DNA from: Paenibacillus lautus NBRC 15380
GTDB taxonomy: Bacteria > Bacillota > Bacilli > Paenibacillales > Paenibacillaceae
Length of the DNA stretch: 64,000 nt
Direction: 5' to 3'
Assembly: GCF_004000945.1 (NCBI RefSeq)
Contig: NZ_BIMF01000026.1
Span: forward strand, 1-64,000
A model generated the notes under the pieces. That model was not told the origin of the DNA and searched no databases. It saw only the letters and a program-made list of their open reading frames with translations. This document shows positions 17,180-25,955 of this stretch, in pieces; position 1 is the stretch's first letter; each line of letters starts with the position of its first letter. The position numbers were made by a program, and so were the translations under genes.

Positions 17180-17914
17180 ATGACGAAATCAATTCCGAAC
17201 ATGTTTACTTTAGGTAATCTGTTTCTCGGAATGATTGGTATCATCTTGGCGACGGAAGGTCGAACGAGTATGGCCGCCATTATGATTATCATTGCCATGC
17301 TCCTTGACGGACTGGACGGTCGGGTAGCTCGGGCTTTGAATTGCCAGAGCGAATTCGGTAAAGAACTTGACTCCTTATCCGATGTAATTTCTTTTGGCGT
17401 AGCGCCGGCACTCATTATGTATACCGTAGCATTTACGGATATCAATACCGCACTGGCTTGGACAGTGACCGCCATATTTCCGATGTGCGGCGCACTGCGG
17501 CTTGCAAGATTTAATGTTCGTCCGGGCATACCGGGTTATTTTATCGGCCTGCCGATCCCCGCTGCTGGAGGCGTGCTGGCAACCTTGGCGTTATTCCATG
17601 AAGAGATTACAGCACCTTATATGATTATTGCCGTATTACTGCTTTCTTACCTCATGGTTAGCGCAGTCAAGTACCCGAACTTCAAGAAGATTGGCATTCC
17701 GAAAACAGCGATTAAATTTACCCCGCTCGTCATCATTGGCGCAGTCATGGTTGCCGTGTTCTTTCCGGAGCAGACCTCCATGCTGATATTCTTGCCATTG
17801 GTCCTGTATGCAGGGTATGGCTTGCAGCAGAATTTTCGCAGGCTGAACCGAAAAAAACGGCGTAAAAAGGATGACTCCAATTCAGATGAGGCCTATCAAT
17901 CCTCTGACCGATAA
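17180..17914 (+). CDS. pssA: CDP-diacylglycerol-serine O-phosphatidyltransferase
   Basis: A 244-aa membrane enzyme that makes phosphatidylserine from CDP-diacylglycerol and L-serine, the precursor of phosphatidylethanolamine. The CDP-alcohol phosphotransferase signature is complete: DGLDGRVAR, then GKELDSLSD (about residues 37-62), with both metal-binding aspartate pairs. About six to eight hydrophobic segments follow, and the tail is lysine-rich (RKKRRKKDD). ATG 17180 follows GAGGTG at 17165-17170. An in-frame TTG at 17114 lies inside disA and lacks a ribosome site. In B. subtilis the disA-yacL junction has no such gene, so it is an addition here. Confidence 0.92.
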   Translation: MTKSIPNMFTLGNLFLGMIGIILATEGRTSMAAIMIIIAMLLDGLDGRVARALNCQSEFGKELDSLSDVISFGVAPALIMYTVAFTDINTALAWTVTAIFPMCGALRLARFNVRPGIPGYFIGLPIPAAGGVLATLALFHEEITAPYMIIAVLLLSYLMVSAVKYPNFKKIGIPKTAIKFTPLVIIGAVMVAVFFPEQTSMLIFLPLVLYAGYGLQQNFRRLNRKKRRKKDDSNSDEAYQSSDR

Positions 17915-17940
17915 GCCGAATTTCGGTATATATCCAAATA

Positions 17941-17987
17941 AAAAGCATTTATTTCCCTGCTATTGCAGCGAGATAAATGCTTTTTTT
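17941..17987. terminator. Bidirectional terminator between pssA and the reverse gene
   Basis: AAAAGCATTTAT (17941-17952) pairs with ATAAATGCTTTT (17973-17984) around an inner TGC/GCA pair, with T on one side and A on the other. It serves the convergent pssA and the - strand gene. Confidence 0.85.
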
Positions 17988-18037
17988 GTATGCATGTGAG
18001 TACCTTGCCGTTCCGAACCGTCATCATGCTAGCGGCT

Positions 18038-18433
18038 TTACGACAGGTTAAAAATACCCAATGTGGAGCATTTCTGCGACTCCTTGACAACAACCTCATC
18101 CAGTTGAATGTCCAGAAGATTCGCAAGAGCAGACATATAAAATAGGTTGCGGCCAAGCTCGGTGCTTACCGCTTCGCGGCAATTCTCGCACAGATGGCCT
18201 TCGACGTGCGTGCCGGCTAATTCCCGGGCTGATTCGAGATCAGCGCCGATATCGAAGGTTTGCTTCGTGGCGTGGAGCTCGATGCATCCGCATTCTGTGA
18301 TGGCCTTGGTTACGGCCCGGTTGACTGAAGCATTGCTTTGACCATTTTTAGACAGAACATCCAAGAGACTGCGGTGACGGAGCAACAATTCGGAAACTTG
18401 GTCCTGAAAAGCCTGTAAACTAGGAGCGCTCAT
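18038..18433 (-). CDS. Small cysteine-containing protein, DUF1573-annotated type, possible MazG-like helix bundle
   Basis: A 131-aa protein on the - strand, the only clear reverse gene in the window. I associate such Paenibacillus proteins with annotation DUF1573 but cannot verify this. It contains TECGCIEL (residues 47-54) and HLCENCRE (80-87), giving Cys 48, 50, 82 and 85, which could bind metal. The segment ELGRNLFYMSALANLLDI (92-109) resembles the ELGDxLFYL helix of MazG pyrophosphohydrolases with the metal-binding aspartate replaced. The start ATG (18433-18431) follows GAGGTGG, and a promoter lies just upstream. Function unknown. Confidence 0.75.
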   Translation of the reverse strand: MSAPSLQAFQDQVSELLLRHRSLLDVLSKNGQSNASVNRAVTKAITECGCIELHATKQTFDIGADLESARELAGTHVEGHLCENCREAVSTELGRNLFYMSALANLLDIQLDEVVVKESQKCSTLGIFNLS

Positions 18434-18467
18434 TTATACATCCACCTCGATATTATGAATTGAGTTC

Positions 18468-18497
18468 ATTATATTCCACTACTTCAGGCGATTTCAA
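18468..18497 (-). promoter_or_regulatory. Sigma-A promoter of the reverse-strand gene
   Basis: Read on the - strand, TTGAAA (18497-18492) and TATAAT (18473-18468) are 18 bp apart, 34 nt before the start codon. This shows that the reverse gene is transcribed on its own. Confidence 0.65.
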
Positions 18498-18713
18498 CCA
18501 ATTTCAGGTGTCTGAAGGCGGTCAATTCCATTCGTGAGGTGGATGTTAGTACACGTCAAAGCCTGATGGGGGTAGGCGAAACCGGTAGGAAATGGGGATA
18601 TGGAAATAAAATAAAAAAAGATGGGTCGGCACGATTACGACTTTATAAATTGGACCATACTGGAAAATAGAAGCAAAGATATTCAGGTATAAAAAGGAGG
18701 TGTGCGGAAGCTC

Positions 18714-19802
18714 ATGGTAAAAAAAGCTATTTTAGCATTTACAGTATTATGCGGAGCATGGGGCGGGTATACGTTATATCATACAGTGGAACGATCTTTC
18801 TCAGGGCTCTCGCCTATTTTTGGACAAGGTTTATTTGCAGCGGGAAGCGGAGCCTTCGCGGTGCTTGGAGGATTATTGTTTGGCATGATCGGCGTGCTGT
18901 CAGCGGATCGGGTCACGAGATGGCTGCACAGCCTGATCACTTCGTTCTCTCGGATTCCGATGAATGAGCTGGCTGCGGGTACTGCCGGACTGTTGAGCGG
19001 CCTGCTGCTGTCTCTATTGCTGTCACCAGGGTTGTCCTTGCTCGGACAAGCTGGGCAGCTGCTGCAGGTTGGCATTACGCTGCTCGGCGGTTATATCGGG
19101 TTTCGCATTGGACTGGAGAAGAAGGATGAACTGGCTTCCCTGTGGATGTCGGGCAAGTGGAGTCAAGCTGCTGAGCCTGAGGGCCGGCGCATAGAGGAAC
19201 ATAAAATTTTGGATACGAGTGTCATTATTGACGGGAGAATTGCAGATATTTGCAAAACCGGATTTATCGAAGGAACGATTGTCATTCCTGAGTTTGTTCT
19301 GGAGGAGCTTCAGCATATTGCGGATTCTTCCGACCTTCTTAAGCGAAATCGCGGCCGGCGCGGCCTTGATATTTTGAACAAAATCCAGAAAGAGCTGGAC
19401 GTCAAGGTACTCATTTATGAAGGCGACTTTGAGGAAATATCCGAAGTCGACAGCAAGCTGGTGAAATTGGCCAAAGTGCTTCAAGGCAAAGTAGTTACGA
19501 ATGATTTTAACTTGAATAAGGTTTGTGAGCTGCAGGGCGTGTCGGTGTTGAACATTAATGATCTCGCCAACGCGGTGAAACCGGTGGTCCTGCCAGGGGA
19601 AGAAATTTTGGTACAGATTATCAAGGACGGCAAGGAGCATGGTCAAGGCGTCGCTTATTTGGATGACGGCACGATGATCGTTGTGGAGGGCGGTCGCGAG
19701 TACATCGGCACGATGATGGAGGTGCTCGTTACCAGCGTACTGCAAACCTCGGCGGGCCGGATGATCTTCGCGAAACCAAAACTGTTGGAAAAAGCCCAGT
19801 AA
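18714..19802 (+). CDS. yacL: PIN/TRAM domain membrane protein YacL
   Basis: A 362-aa protein with three to four N-terminal membrane segments (about 1-130), a PIN nuclease-like domain (KILDTSVIIDGRIADI near 165-180, the conserved TNDFNLNKVC near 263) and a C-terminal TRAM domain (QGVAYLDDGTMIVVE). The PIN acidic residues are kept, so RNase activity is possible, but the cellular role in Bacillus is not settled. GTG 18702 abuts AAAGGAGG, so ATG 18714 is preferred. In B. subtilis it follows disA; here pssA and the reverse gene intervene. Confidence 0.9.
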   Translation: MVKKAILAFTVLCGAWGGYTLYHTVERSFSGLSPIFGQGLFAAGSGAFAVLGGLLFGMIGVLSADRVTRWLHSLITSFSRIPMNELAAGTAGLLSGLLLSLLLSPGLSLLGQAGQLLQVGITLLGGYIGFRIGLEKKDELASLWMSGKWSQAAEPEGRRIEEHKILDTSVIIDGRIADICKTGFIEGTIVIPEFVLEELQHIADSSDLLKRNRGRRGLDILNKIQKELDVKVLIYEGDFEEISEVDSKLVKLAKVLQGKVVTNDFNLNKVCELQGVSVLNINDLANAVKPVVLPGEEILVQIIKDGKEHGQGVAYLDDGTMIVVEGGREYIGTMMEVLVTSVLQTSAGRMIFAKPKLLEKAQ

Positions 19803-19879
19803 AGGGGTATGATGGGGATATACATATCCGCTATTCGTCCGTTTGTGACGTGTTGGGTGAGACAGGAGTTTGGTGCTTG

Positions 19880-20575
19880 ATGAGTAACTTTGGCGCTGTC
19901 ATTGTAGCGGCGGGAAAAGGAACGAGGATGGGCACCCGGGAGAGCAAGCAGTACCTGGCTCTGAACGGAAAGCCCATTATCGTTCATACGCTTGAAGCAT
20001 TCAGCCGGATACCATGGCTGCAGGAAATTGTGCTTGTGACGGGGATGGAGGATGTCCCTCGCTGCGAATCCTGGATTCAGGAATACGGTTTGGACAAGGT
20101 GTCCGCTGTAATCCCGGGGGGGAGCGAGAGGCAGCAGTCCGTATATCAAGGCATCAAGCAAATTTCTTCAGAGTGGGTAATGATACATGACGGCGTAAGG
20201 CCGTTTGTAACGCAAGAGGAAATTGAAGCCTGCCGCAATGCGGCAATCCGTGAGGGCGCCTCGGTACTTGGGGTTCCCGTGAAGGATACGATTAAACAGG
20301 TGAACGGTAAGGGGCTGATTACAGGCACCCCGGACCGTCAAAGTCTGTGGGCCGTCCAGACCCCACAGGCTTTTCGTCTTTCCGACCTGCTATCCGCGCA
20401 TGAGGCTGCAGCGAAGGATGGGTTTACAGGCACCGACGATGCCATGCTGATGGAGCGTGCAGGACATCCGGTAACCGTGGTGGAGGGGAAATACAGCAAT
20501 ATTAAGATCACCACACCGGAGGATCTGGAATACGCGGCTTTTTTACAGAAACGTAAGGGAGAGGACATGGAATGA
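19880..20575 (+). CDS. ispD: 2-C-methyl-D-erythritol 4-phosphate cytidylyltransferase
   Basis: A 231-aa enzyme of the MEP isoprenoid pathway, transferring CMP to 2-C-methyl-D-erythritol 4-phosphate. The N-terminal nucleotide-binding loop VIVAAGKGTRMG (7-18) and HDGVRPF near 105, followed by the TPQAF segment, are typical. ATG 19880 is 12 nt after AGGAG; upstream frame extensions lack a ribosome site. It overlaps ispF by 4 nt (ATGA), so the consecutive MEP-pathway enzymes are co-translated. Confidence 0.94.
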   Translation: MSNFGAVIVAAGKGTRMGTRESKQYLALNGKPIIVHTLEAFSRIPWLQEIVLVTGMEDVPRCESWIQEYGLDKVSAVIPGGSERQQSVYQGIKQISSEWVMIHDGVRPFVTQEEIEACRNAAIREGASVLGVPVKDTIKQVNGKGLITGTPDRQSLWAVQTPQAFRLSDLLSAHEAAAKDGFTGTDDAMLMERAGHPVTVVEGKYSNIKITTPEDLEYAAFLQKRKGEDME

Positions 20576-21060
20576 TTCGAGTAGGACAGGGGTTTGACGT
20601 ACATCAACTCGTAGAAGGAAGGCCGTGCATCATCGGAGGCGTCACGATTCCTTATGACAAGGGGCTTCTCGGGCACTCCGACGCTGACGTGCTGCTGCAC
20701 GCCGTAACGGACGCGATCCTGGGGGCGCTTGGGCTTGGCGACATTGGTCGCCACTTTCCCGATAACGATCCTGCCTTTAAAGACGCCGACAGCCTGAAGC
20801 TTTTGGAACAGGTATGGGTCATGGCGAAGGAACGCGGGTATACACTTGGTAATATCGATTCCACGATAATTGCGCAGAAACCGAAGATGGCGCCATATAT
20901 TCCGCAAATGGCGGAAGTGATCGCCAAAGCGCTGGATGCCGAGGTGGATCAGGTTAACGTGAAGGCGACCACAACCGAGCAGCTCGGGTTTACCGGCAGG
21001 GGCGAAGGAATCGCCGTGCAATCGGTTGTCTGCCTCGTAAAAGGTATGCTATCATCTTGA
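20572..21060 (+). CDS. ispF: 2-C-methyl-D-erythritol 2,4-cyclodiphosphate synthase
   Basis: A 162-aa homotrimeric zinc enzyme. The metal site GFDVHQL (7-13, with Asp 9 and His 11) and the later HSDADVLLHA (36-45) are intact, as is FPDNDPAFKDADS. It makes the cyclodiphosphate from the CDP-linked product; the intermediate kinase IspE is not encoded here. Start is in the ATGA overlap with ispD. Confidence 0.95.
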   Translation: MIRVGQGFDVHQLVEGRPCIIGGVTIPYDKGLLGHSDADVLLHAVTDAILGALGLGDIGRHFPDNDPAFKDADSLKLLEQVWVMAKERGYTLGNIDSTIIAQKPKMAPYIPQMAEVIAKALDAEVDQVNVKATTTEQLGFTGRGEGIAVQSVVCLVKGMLSS

Positions 21061-21129
21061 AGTATGTGTTCAATAAGGGAGTTTTTTGAGCTAGGAATTT
21101 TGAAAGAATAGGGAAGCGGAGGGGTTACA

Positions 21130-22593
21130 ATGACCGGAGAAGTCCGCGTGCGCTATGCACCGAGTCCAACGGGACATTTACATATCGGCAATGCCAGAAC
21201 GGCATTATTCAATTATTTATTCGCCCGCAAGAACAACGGGAAATTCATTATTCGCATCGAGGATACGGATGTAAAACGCAACGTAGAAGGCGGAGAGCAA
21301 AGCCAGCTGAAATACTTGAAATGGCTGGGCATGGACTGGGATGAGAGCGTTGATGTCGGAGGCGAGTACGGACCCTATCGCCAGACCGAGCGTCTTGATA
21401 TTTATAAAGAATATTGGCAGGATCTCTTGGATCGAGGGCTTGCTTACCGCTGCTACTGCACGGAGGAAGAGCTAGAGCGGGAGCGGGAAGAGCAGATGGC
21501 TCGCGGCGAAACGCCGCGCTATTCCGGAAAACACCGGGATTTGACGGAAGAGCAGCGCCAAGCGCTTGAGGCTGAAGGCCGTGTGGCGAGCATCCGTTTC
21601 CGCGTGCCGGAAGATCGTATCTACACGTTCGATGACATGGTGAAGGGCACGATTTCTTTTAACAGCAAAGAGACGGGCGACTTCGTCATCGTCAAAAAAG
21701 ACGGCATTCCTACCTACAATTTCGCGGTAGCATTAGACGATCATCTGATGAAGATCAGCCATGTGCTCCGTGGGGAGGACCATATCTCCAATACGCCGCG
21801 TCAGCTGATGATCTATGAAGCTTTTGGCTGGGAGCCACCTCAGTTTGGACATATGACTCTGATCGTAGGCGAGGATCACAAGAAGCTGAGCAAGCGTAAT
21901 GAGTCGATCATCCAGTTCATTGAGCAGTATGACCAGCTTGGCTATTTGCCTGAAGCGCTGTTCAACTTCATCTCGCTGCTGGGCTGGTCTCCGGAAGGGG
22001 AAGAGGAAGTGTTCTCCCAAGAGCAGCTGATCTCGATCTTTGATGAGCATCGTCTGTCCAAGAGCCCGGCGGTATTCGATACGAACAAGCTGGCTCATCT
22101 CAACAACACGTACATCAAGAATGCGGATCCGGATCGGATTGCGGATCTAGCCATTCCGCATCTGCAGAAAGCCAGCCGTTTGCCGTCCGAGCTTACCGCC
22201 GAGCAAGAGGAATGGGCACGCGCGCTCGTGGCGCTCTATCAGGAGCAGATGACCGCTGCTTCGGATATCGTGGATCTGTCGGAAGTGTTCTTCCGTACGC
22301 ATCTGGAGCTGGATGCCGAAGGGATTGAAGTGATGGGCGGCGAGCAGGTGCCAGCCGTATTGTCGGCATTCCTTGCGAAGATCGAGCAGAGTGATGAGTT
22401 TAACGCTTCGAAGATTGCGGCGCTGATCAAGGAAGTCCAGAAGGAGACCGGATTTAAGGGCAAACAGCTCTTTATGCCAATCCGGGTAGCCTTGACGGGA
22501 CAAACCCATGGCCGCGACCTGAACCAGACGATCTGGCTGCTGGGCAGGGATCGCGTGCTTGACCGTTTGCGCTCTCAGATCAAAGGCGCATAA
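21130..22593 (+). CDS. gltX: Glutamate-tRNA ligase
   Basis: A 487-aa class I aminoacyl-tRNA synthetase. The HIGN motif is at 18-21 and the KMSKS equivalent KLSKR near 252-256. A CYCTEEE cysteine pair near 110 fits the family zinc insert, and the C-terminal anticodon domain is complete. Firmicutes GltX usually charges both tRNA-Glu and tRNA-Gln, the latter then amidated. Shine-Dalgarno GGAGGGG precedes ATG 21130. It stands before the cysE-cysS T-box as in Bacillus. Confidence 0.96.
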   Translation: MTGEVRVRYAPSPTGHLHIGNARTALFNYLFARKNNGKFIIRIEDTDVKRNVEGGEQSQLKYLKWLGMDWDESVDVGGEYGPYRQTERLDIYKEYWQDLLDRGLAYRCYCTEEELEREREEQMARGETPRYSGKHRDLTEEQRQALEAEGRVASIRFRVPEDRIYTFDDMVKGTISFNSKETGDFVIVKKDGIPTYNFAVALDDHLMKISHVLRGEDHISNTPRQLMIYEAFGWEPPQFGHMTLIVGEDHKKLSKRNESIIQFIEQYDQLGYLPEALFNFISLLGWSPEGEEEVFSQEQLISIFDEHRLSKSPAVFDTNKLAHLNNTYIKNADPDRIADLAIPHLQKASRLPSELTAEQEEWARALVALYQEQMTAASDIVDLSEVFFRTHLELDAEGIEVMGGEQVPAVLSAFLAKIEQSDEFNASKIAALIKEVQKETGFKGKQLFMPIRVALTGQTHGRDLNQTIWLLGRDRVLDRLRSQIKGA

Positions 22594-22715
22594 TTCGGGC
22601 GGCTTCCCCGATAAACGTTCCTTGTCAGCCCGTATATGATCAGTTATAATTACACCAAACTATAAGTGAAATATTCTTTGATCTAGGTTCGGGAGCAACA
22701 ACTCATACGGAGAAG

Positions 22716-22844
22716 CAGCGGAGAGGACGGAATTGTGCTGGAGAAGCGAAGCGTTCGCCTTTGCCTTCCGATTTCCACCTAAGCAATATCGTTAAAGAAA
22801 TCGGAAGGCAACAGCGATCGGAAGCACAATCCGTCAGCGCAGCG
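22716..22844 (+). repeat. Structured dispersed repeat, copy 2
   Basis: A 129-nt partner of 14336-14463. Outer stem: GACGGA (22726-22731) and TTGTGCT (22733-22739) with AGCACAA (22823-22829) and TCCGTC (22830-22835), again with one bulged A. Short hairpin: GCGAA (22746-22750) with TTCGC (22754-22758). Long arm: a perfect 15-bp stem, 22761-22775 with 22797-22811. The outer ends, the linker AGAAGCGA and the CAGCGATCG before the right outer arm equal copy 1, while 10 of 15 long-arm pairs and 2 outer pairs differ by compensating changes. It lies between gltX and the cysE T-box leader. Confidence 0.85.
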
Positions 22845-22916
22845 TTCTATAGAGCGTTGTTACCCTGACCTAGACCTAGATCAACAAATATAAACGTATT
22901 AAAAGCTACGATCAGG

Positions 22917-23206
22917 AGAAGTACGCGTAAAACAGGCACGTTCCAGAGAGGACAATCGGCAGAAGACAAGGACCACTTGAATTTGCCGGCTGAGAGTTGT
23001 CCCGTCGCCTGCAGCGGAAATGCACCTGTGAGCTGCATGGTTGAAGCGAACACAATCGTTAGATCATGCCGGTCGTCTGCCGTTAATGACATGAAGAGAA
23101 TCGGTAGAATCCGTCCCTGACGAAGGGAGGAAGCTTGTGCCGGTTCTAAGCAGAGTGGAACCGCGGTCTAGCGCCTCTGCAGCGATAAGCTGCAGGGGCG
23201 TTTTTT
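22917..23206 (+). ncRNA. T-box riboswitch, probably cysteine-specific
   Basis: The T-box sequence AGAGTGGAACCGCGG is at 23152-23166 and is followed by a terminator, upstream of cysE-cysS. Stem I appears to start with ACAGG (22932-22936) pairing with CCTGT (23025-23029). The specifier loop then exposes TGC at 23021-23023 followed by A, a cysteine codon. AGAGAG with GGACAA/TTGTCC forms the upper arm. Uncharged tRNA-Cys would stabilise the antiterminator and allow transcription of the cysteine genes. TGC elsewhere in the leader makes the exact specifier less than certain. The 5' end is approximate. Confidence 0.85.
23172..23206 (+). terminator. T-box attenuator terminator
   Basis: A 12-bp stem (23172-23183 with 23189-23200, one T-G pair) is followed by six T. 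It is the off-state hairpin of the cysE leader and competes with the antiterminator that contains the T-box. Confidence 0.9.
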
Positions 23207-23273
23207 ATTTACAGGAATAACGATGGATAGCAAGTTGCATGCGCGATTGGAAGAGGGGAAAGAGGGAGCGTTC

Positions 23274-23963
23274 ATGTTTAAACAGATGAAATCGGATATT
23301 CGGACAGTGTTCGAGAATGACCCGGCTGCCCGGGGACTTTTTGAAGTGGTATTCACCTACTCGGGGCTTCACGCACTGTGGGCGCACCGGGTAGCTCATG
23401 CATTATTTAAGCGGCGATGGTATACGCTGGCCCGGTTGATATCCCAGTTCAGCCGGTTTATGACAGGGATCGAGATTCATCCGGGAGCCCGTATTGGGCA
23501 TCGGCTGTTCATTGACCATGGGATGGGGGTTGTCATTGGAGAGACCTGTGAGATTGGGGATGACGTGGTGATCTACCAAGGGGTTACGCTCGGTGGAACC
23601 GGTAAGGAAAAAGGCAAGCGGCACCCAACCATCGGTAACAACGTGGTCATCGGATCGGGGGCGAAAGTGCTAGGTTCCTTTACGATTGGGGATAACTGTA
23701 ACATTGGTTCCAATGCAGTCGTATTAAGGCCTGTTCCCCAAAACAGCACCGTTGTCGGCAATCCGGGGAAAATTGTGAAACAGAACGGGGAGCGGGTGCG
23801 CGACCGGCTGGATCACACGAATCTGCCCGATCCGATTGTGGATATGCTCCGTTCGATGCAGAAGGAGATCGATCAGCTCCGGGCGGAGCTTCATGAGAGC
23901 AAACGAAACCAGCCTCAAGGCATGGTACCCGAGGCTGCTGTGTCTTCGGTCAAAGAAGAGTAA
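23274..23963 (+). CDS. cysE: Serine O-acetyltransferase
   Basis: A 229-aa left-handed beta-helix enzyme that makes O-acetylserine from serine and acetyl-CoA, the entry to cysteine synthesis. The hexapeptide repeats carry the catalytic IDHGMGVVIGETCEIG near 82-97 and GGTGKEKGKRHPTIG near 108. The frame begins at an ATG at 23223, but AGAGGGAG at 23260-23267 and alignment with Bacillus CysE (MFxxMKxDI) favour ATG 23274. Transcription is governed by the T-box. It forms an operon with cysS. Confidence 0.94.
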   Translation: MFKQMKSDIRTVFENDPAARGLFEVVFTYSGLHALWAHRVAHALFKRRWYTLARLISQFSRFMTGIEIHPGARIGHRLFIDHGMGVVIGETCEIGDDVVIYQGVTLGGTGKEKGKRHPTIGNNVVIGSGAKVLGSFTIGDNCNIGSNAVVLRPVPQNSTVVGNPGKIVKQNGERVRDRLDHTNLPDPIVDMLRSMQKEIDQLRAELHESKRNQPQGMVPEAAVSSVKEE

Positions 23964-24021
23964 GCGCGTAAGCCGTGAAGGAATAATAAGCGATGGAATG
24001 AAAGGATTGAGATGATACCCT

Positions 24022-25428
24022 ATGGCACTGCAAATCTATAACACGCTAACCCGTATGAAAGAAACATTTGTTGCTCAGGAACCTGGGAAAGTAAAGATCT
24101 ACGTGTGCGGTCCTACCGTGTACGATTATATCCATATCGGGAATGCTCGGCCGATGATCTTTTTCGACGTGGTTCGAGCTTACTTTGAGAATCAGGGTAA
24201 TGATGTGAATTACGTGGTGAACTTTACGGATGTAGATGACAAAATGATCCGGAAAGCGGAGCAAACCGGGACTACCGTTCAGCAGGTTGCGGATAAGTTT
24301 ATTAACGCCTATTACGAGGATCTGGACGGTCTCGGCATACCAAGAGCGACATTGAATCCGCGCGTAACGGACAATATGGAGAGCATAATCGAATTCATCC
24401 AGGAACTCATTGACCGCGACTTTGCTTATGAGAACGGGGGAGATGTATTCTACCGGACCCGCAAATTTGACGATTACGGCAAGCTGTCCCAGCAAAATCT
24501 CGATGAGCTGCAATTCGGTATCCGGATTGAGGTGGATAAGCGGAAAGAAAACCCGGAGGACTTCGTTCTATGGAAAGCCGCGAAGCCCGGAGAGATCTAC
24601 TGGAGCAGTCCTTGGGGCGACGGCCGCCCGGGCTGGCATATTGAGTGCTCTGCCATGGCCCGTCGTTATCTCGGGGATACGCTGGATATCCATGGCGGCG
24701 GCCAGGATCTGCAGTTCCCGCACCATGAATGCGAAGTTGCGCAGTCCGAGGCGCTGACGGGCAAACCGCTGGCGAACTATTGGATGCACAATGGATATAT
24801 CCGAATCAATAACGAGAAAATGTCGAAATCGTTAGGAAATGGTGTATTGGTTAAGGAACTTCGTGAACAATATACGAAAGAAGCTATCCGCTATTTCATG
24901 TTGTCCACCCACTACCGCAACCCGCTGAATTATAGCGATGAGGTGATGGAGCAGGCGCAGAACAGCGTGGACCGTCTCGCGAATGCGGCGGCTAATGTCG
25001 AGCATCGATTGAGTACCGCGATCGGCTCGAAGGACGATAACGTAAGCCAGGAAGTTGCGGATAAAATATCGGCCGTCCTTGTCGAATTTCACCAAAAAAT
25101 GCAGGATGATTTCAACACGCCGGACGCCATCACCGCCATGTTCCAATGGGCCAGCGAGGCGAATCAGCTGCTGAAGGAAGCTTCGATTCCTGCGGCGGAC
25201 CTGTATGAAGTGCTGCGCGCTTTCAACGATATGAACGGCGTGCTGCGCATCGTAAATACAGGCACGGATGAATTGCTGGATGAGGAGATTGAAGCTCTGA
25301 TTGCCGAACGTATCGAAGCCCGGAAGAATAAAAACTGGGCGCGAGCGGATGAAATCCGCGACAAGCTGGCGGACGAAGGCATCGTGCTTGAGGATACGGC
25401 GCAAGGTATGCGCTGGCGGCGTAAATGA
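24022..25428 (+). CDS. cysS: Cysteine-tRNA ligase
   Basis: A 468-aa class I synthetase. HIGN at 38-41 and KMSKS at 266-270 form the ATP site. Cys 29 with the WHIECS cysteine and HHE near 237 bind the zinc that selects cysteine. The gene shares the T-box transcript with cysE, so charging and synthesis of cysteine rise together. It overlaps mrnC by 4 nt. Confidence 0.96.
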   Translation: MALQIYNTLTRMKETFVAQEPGKVKIYVCGPTVYDYIHIGNARPMIFFDVVRAYFENQGNDVNYVVNFTDVDDKMIRKAEQTGTTVQQVADKFINAYYEDLDGLGIPRATLNPRVTDNMESIIEFIQELIDRDFAYENGGDVFYRTRKFDDYGKLSQQNLDELQFGIRIEVDKRKENPEDFVLWKAAKPGEIYWSSPWGDGRPGWHIECSAMARRYLGDTLDIHGGGQDLQFPHHECEVAQSEALTGKPLANYWMHNGYIRINNEKMSKSLGNGVLVKELREQYTKEAIRYFMLSTHYRNPLNYSDEVMEQAQNSVDRLANAAANVEHRLSTAIGSKDDNVSQEVADKISAVLVEFHQKMQDDFNTPDAITAMFQWASEANQLLKEASIPAADLYEVLRAFNDMNGVLRIVNTGTDELLDEEIEALIAERIEARKNKNWARADEIRDKLADEGIVLEDTAQGMRWRRK

Positions 25429-25868
25429 GCGGGCCTGAGCATCATGATCTCGCAGTAGGCTGGTTCGATTTTCCGCCGTCAAAGCCCGCCCGGTTAATCC
25501 CGCCGATCGTGCTTGCCTATATCGGGGATGCCATTTATGAGGTGGCGGTGCGGCAGTTTTTGATTTCAAGAGCGAATCTCCGCCCTCATCACTTGCACCG
25601 GACGGCAACAGGATTTGTGTCGGCGAAGGCACAAAGTCGGATATTGGCTTTTTTGGATCCGGAGCTGACGGAAGAAGAGCGTGATGTTGTTCGTCAGGGA
25701 CGCAATGCCAAATCAGGCAGCATCCCCAAAAATGCAGACGTTCTCGAATATCGGCATGCAACGGCGTTTGAGACGCTTGTTGGGTATTTATATTATACGG
25801 GGGAGCAGGACCGTCTCCGTGAGCTCATCGGGAAGAGCATCGAGTTTATTGAGGGGTCTGTTAAATAG
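25425..25868 (+). CDS. mrnC: Mini-ribonuclease III
   Basis: A 147-aa RNase III-like protein with only the catalytic domain and no dsRNA-binding domain. The signature LAYIGDAIYEVAVRQFL near 28-44 has the metal-binding aspartate, and ETLVGYLYYTG near 112 the second acidic site. It matures 23S rRNA in Bacillus. It starts in the ATGA overlap with cysS and leads to rlmB. Confidence 0.94.
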   Translation: MSGPEHHDLAVGWFDFPPSKPARLIPPIVLAYIGDAIYEVAVRQFLISRANLRPHHLHRTATGFVSAKAQSRILAFLDPELTEEERDVVRQGRNAKSGSIPKNADVLEYRHATAFETLVGYLYYTGEQDRLRELIGKSIEFIEGSVK

Positions 25869-25955
25869 ACCGTAGGGCAATATGGCATCAACATTGAAAC
25901 GATACAGCCGGTGTTTCTTCAGGGGACGCCGGCTGATATGCAGGAGGAGACCTAC

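Noticed and set aside
22847..23092. 81-codon - frame over the T-box leader
   Set aside because: It lies within conserved riboswitch structure; no ribosome site or family likeness.
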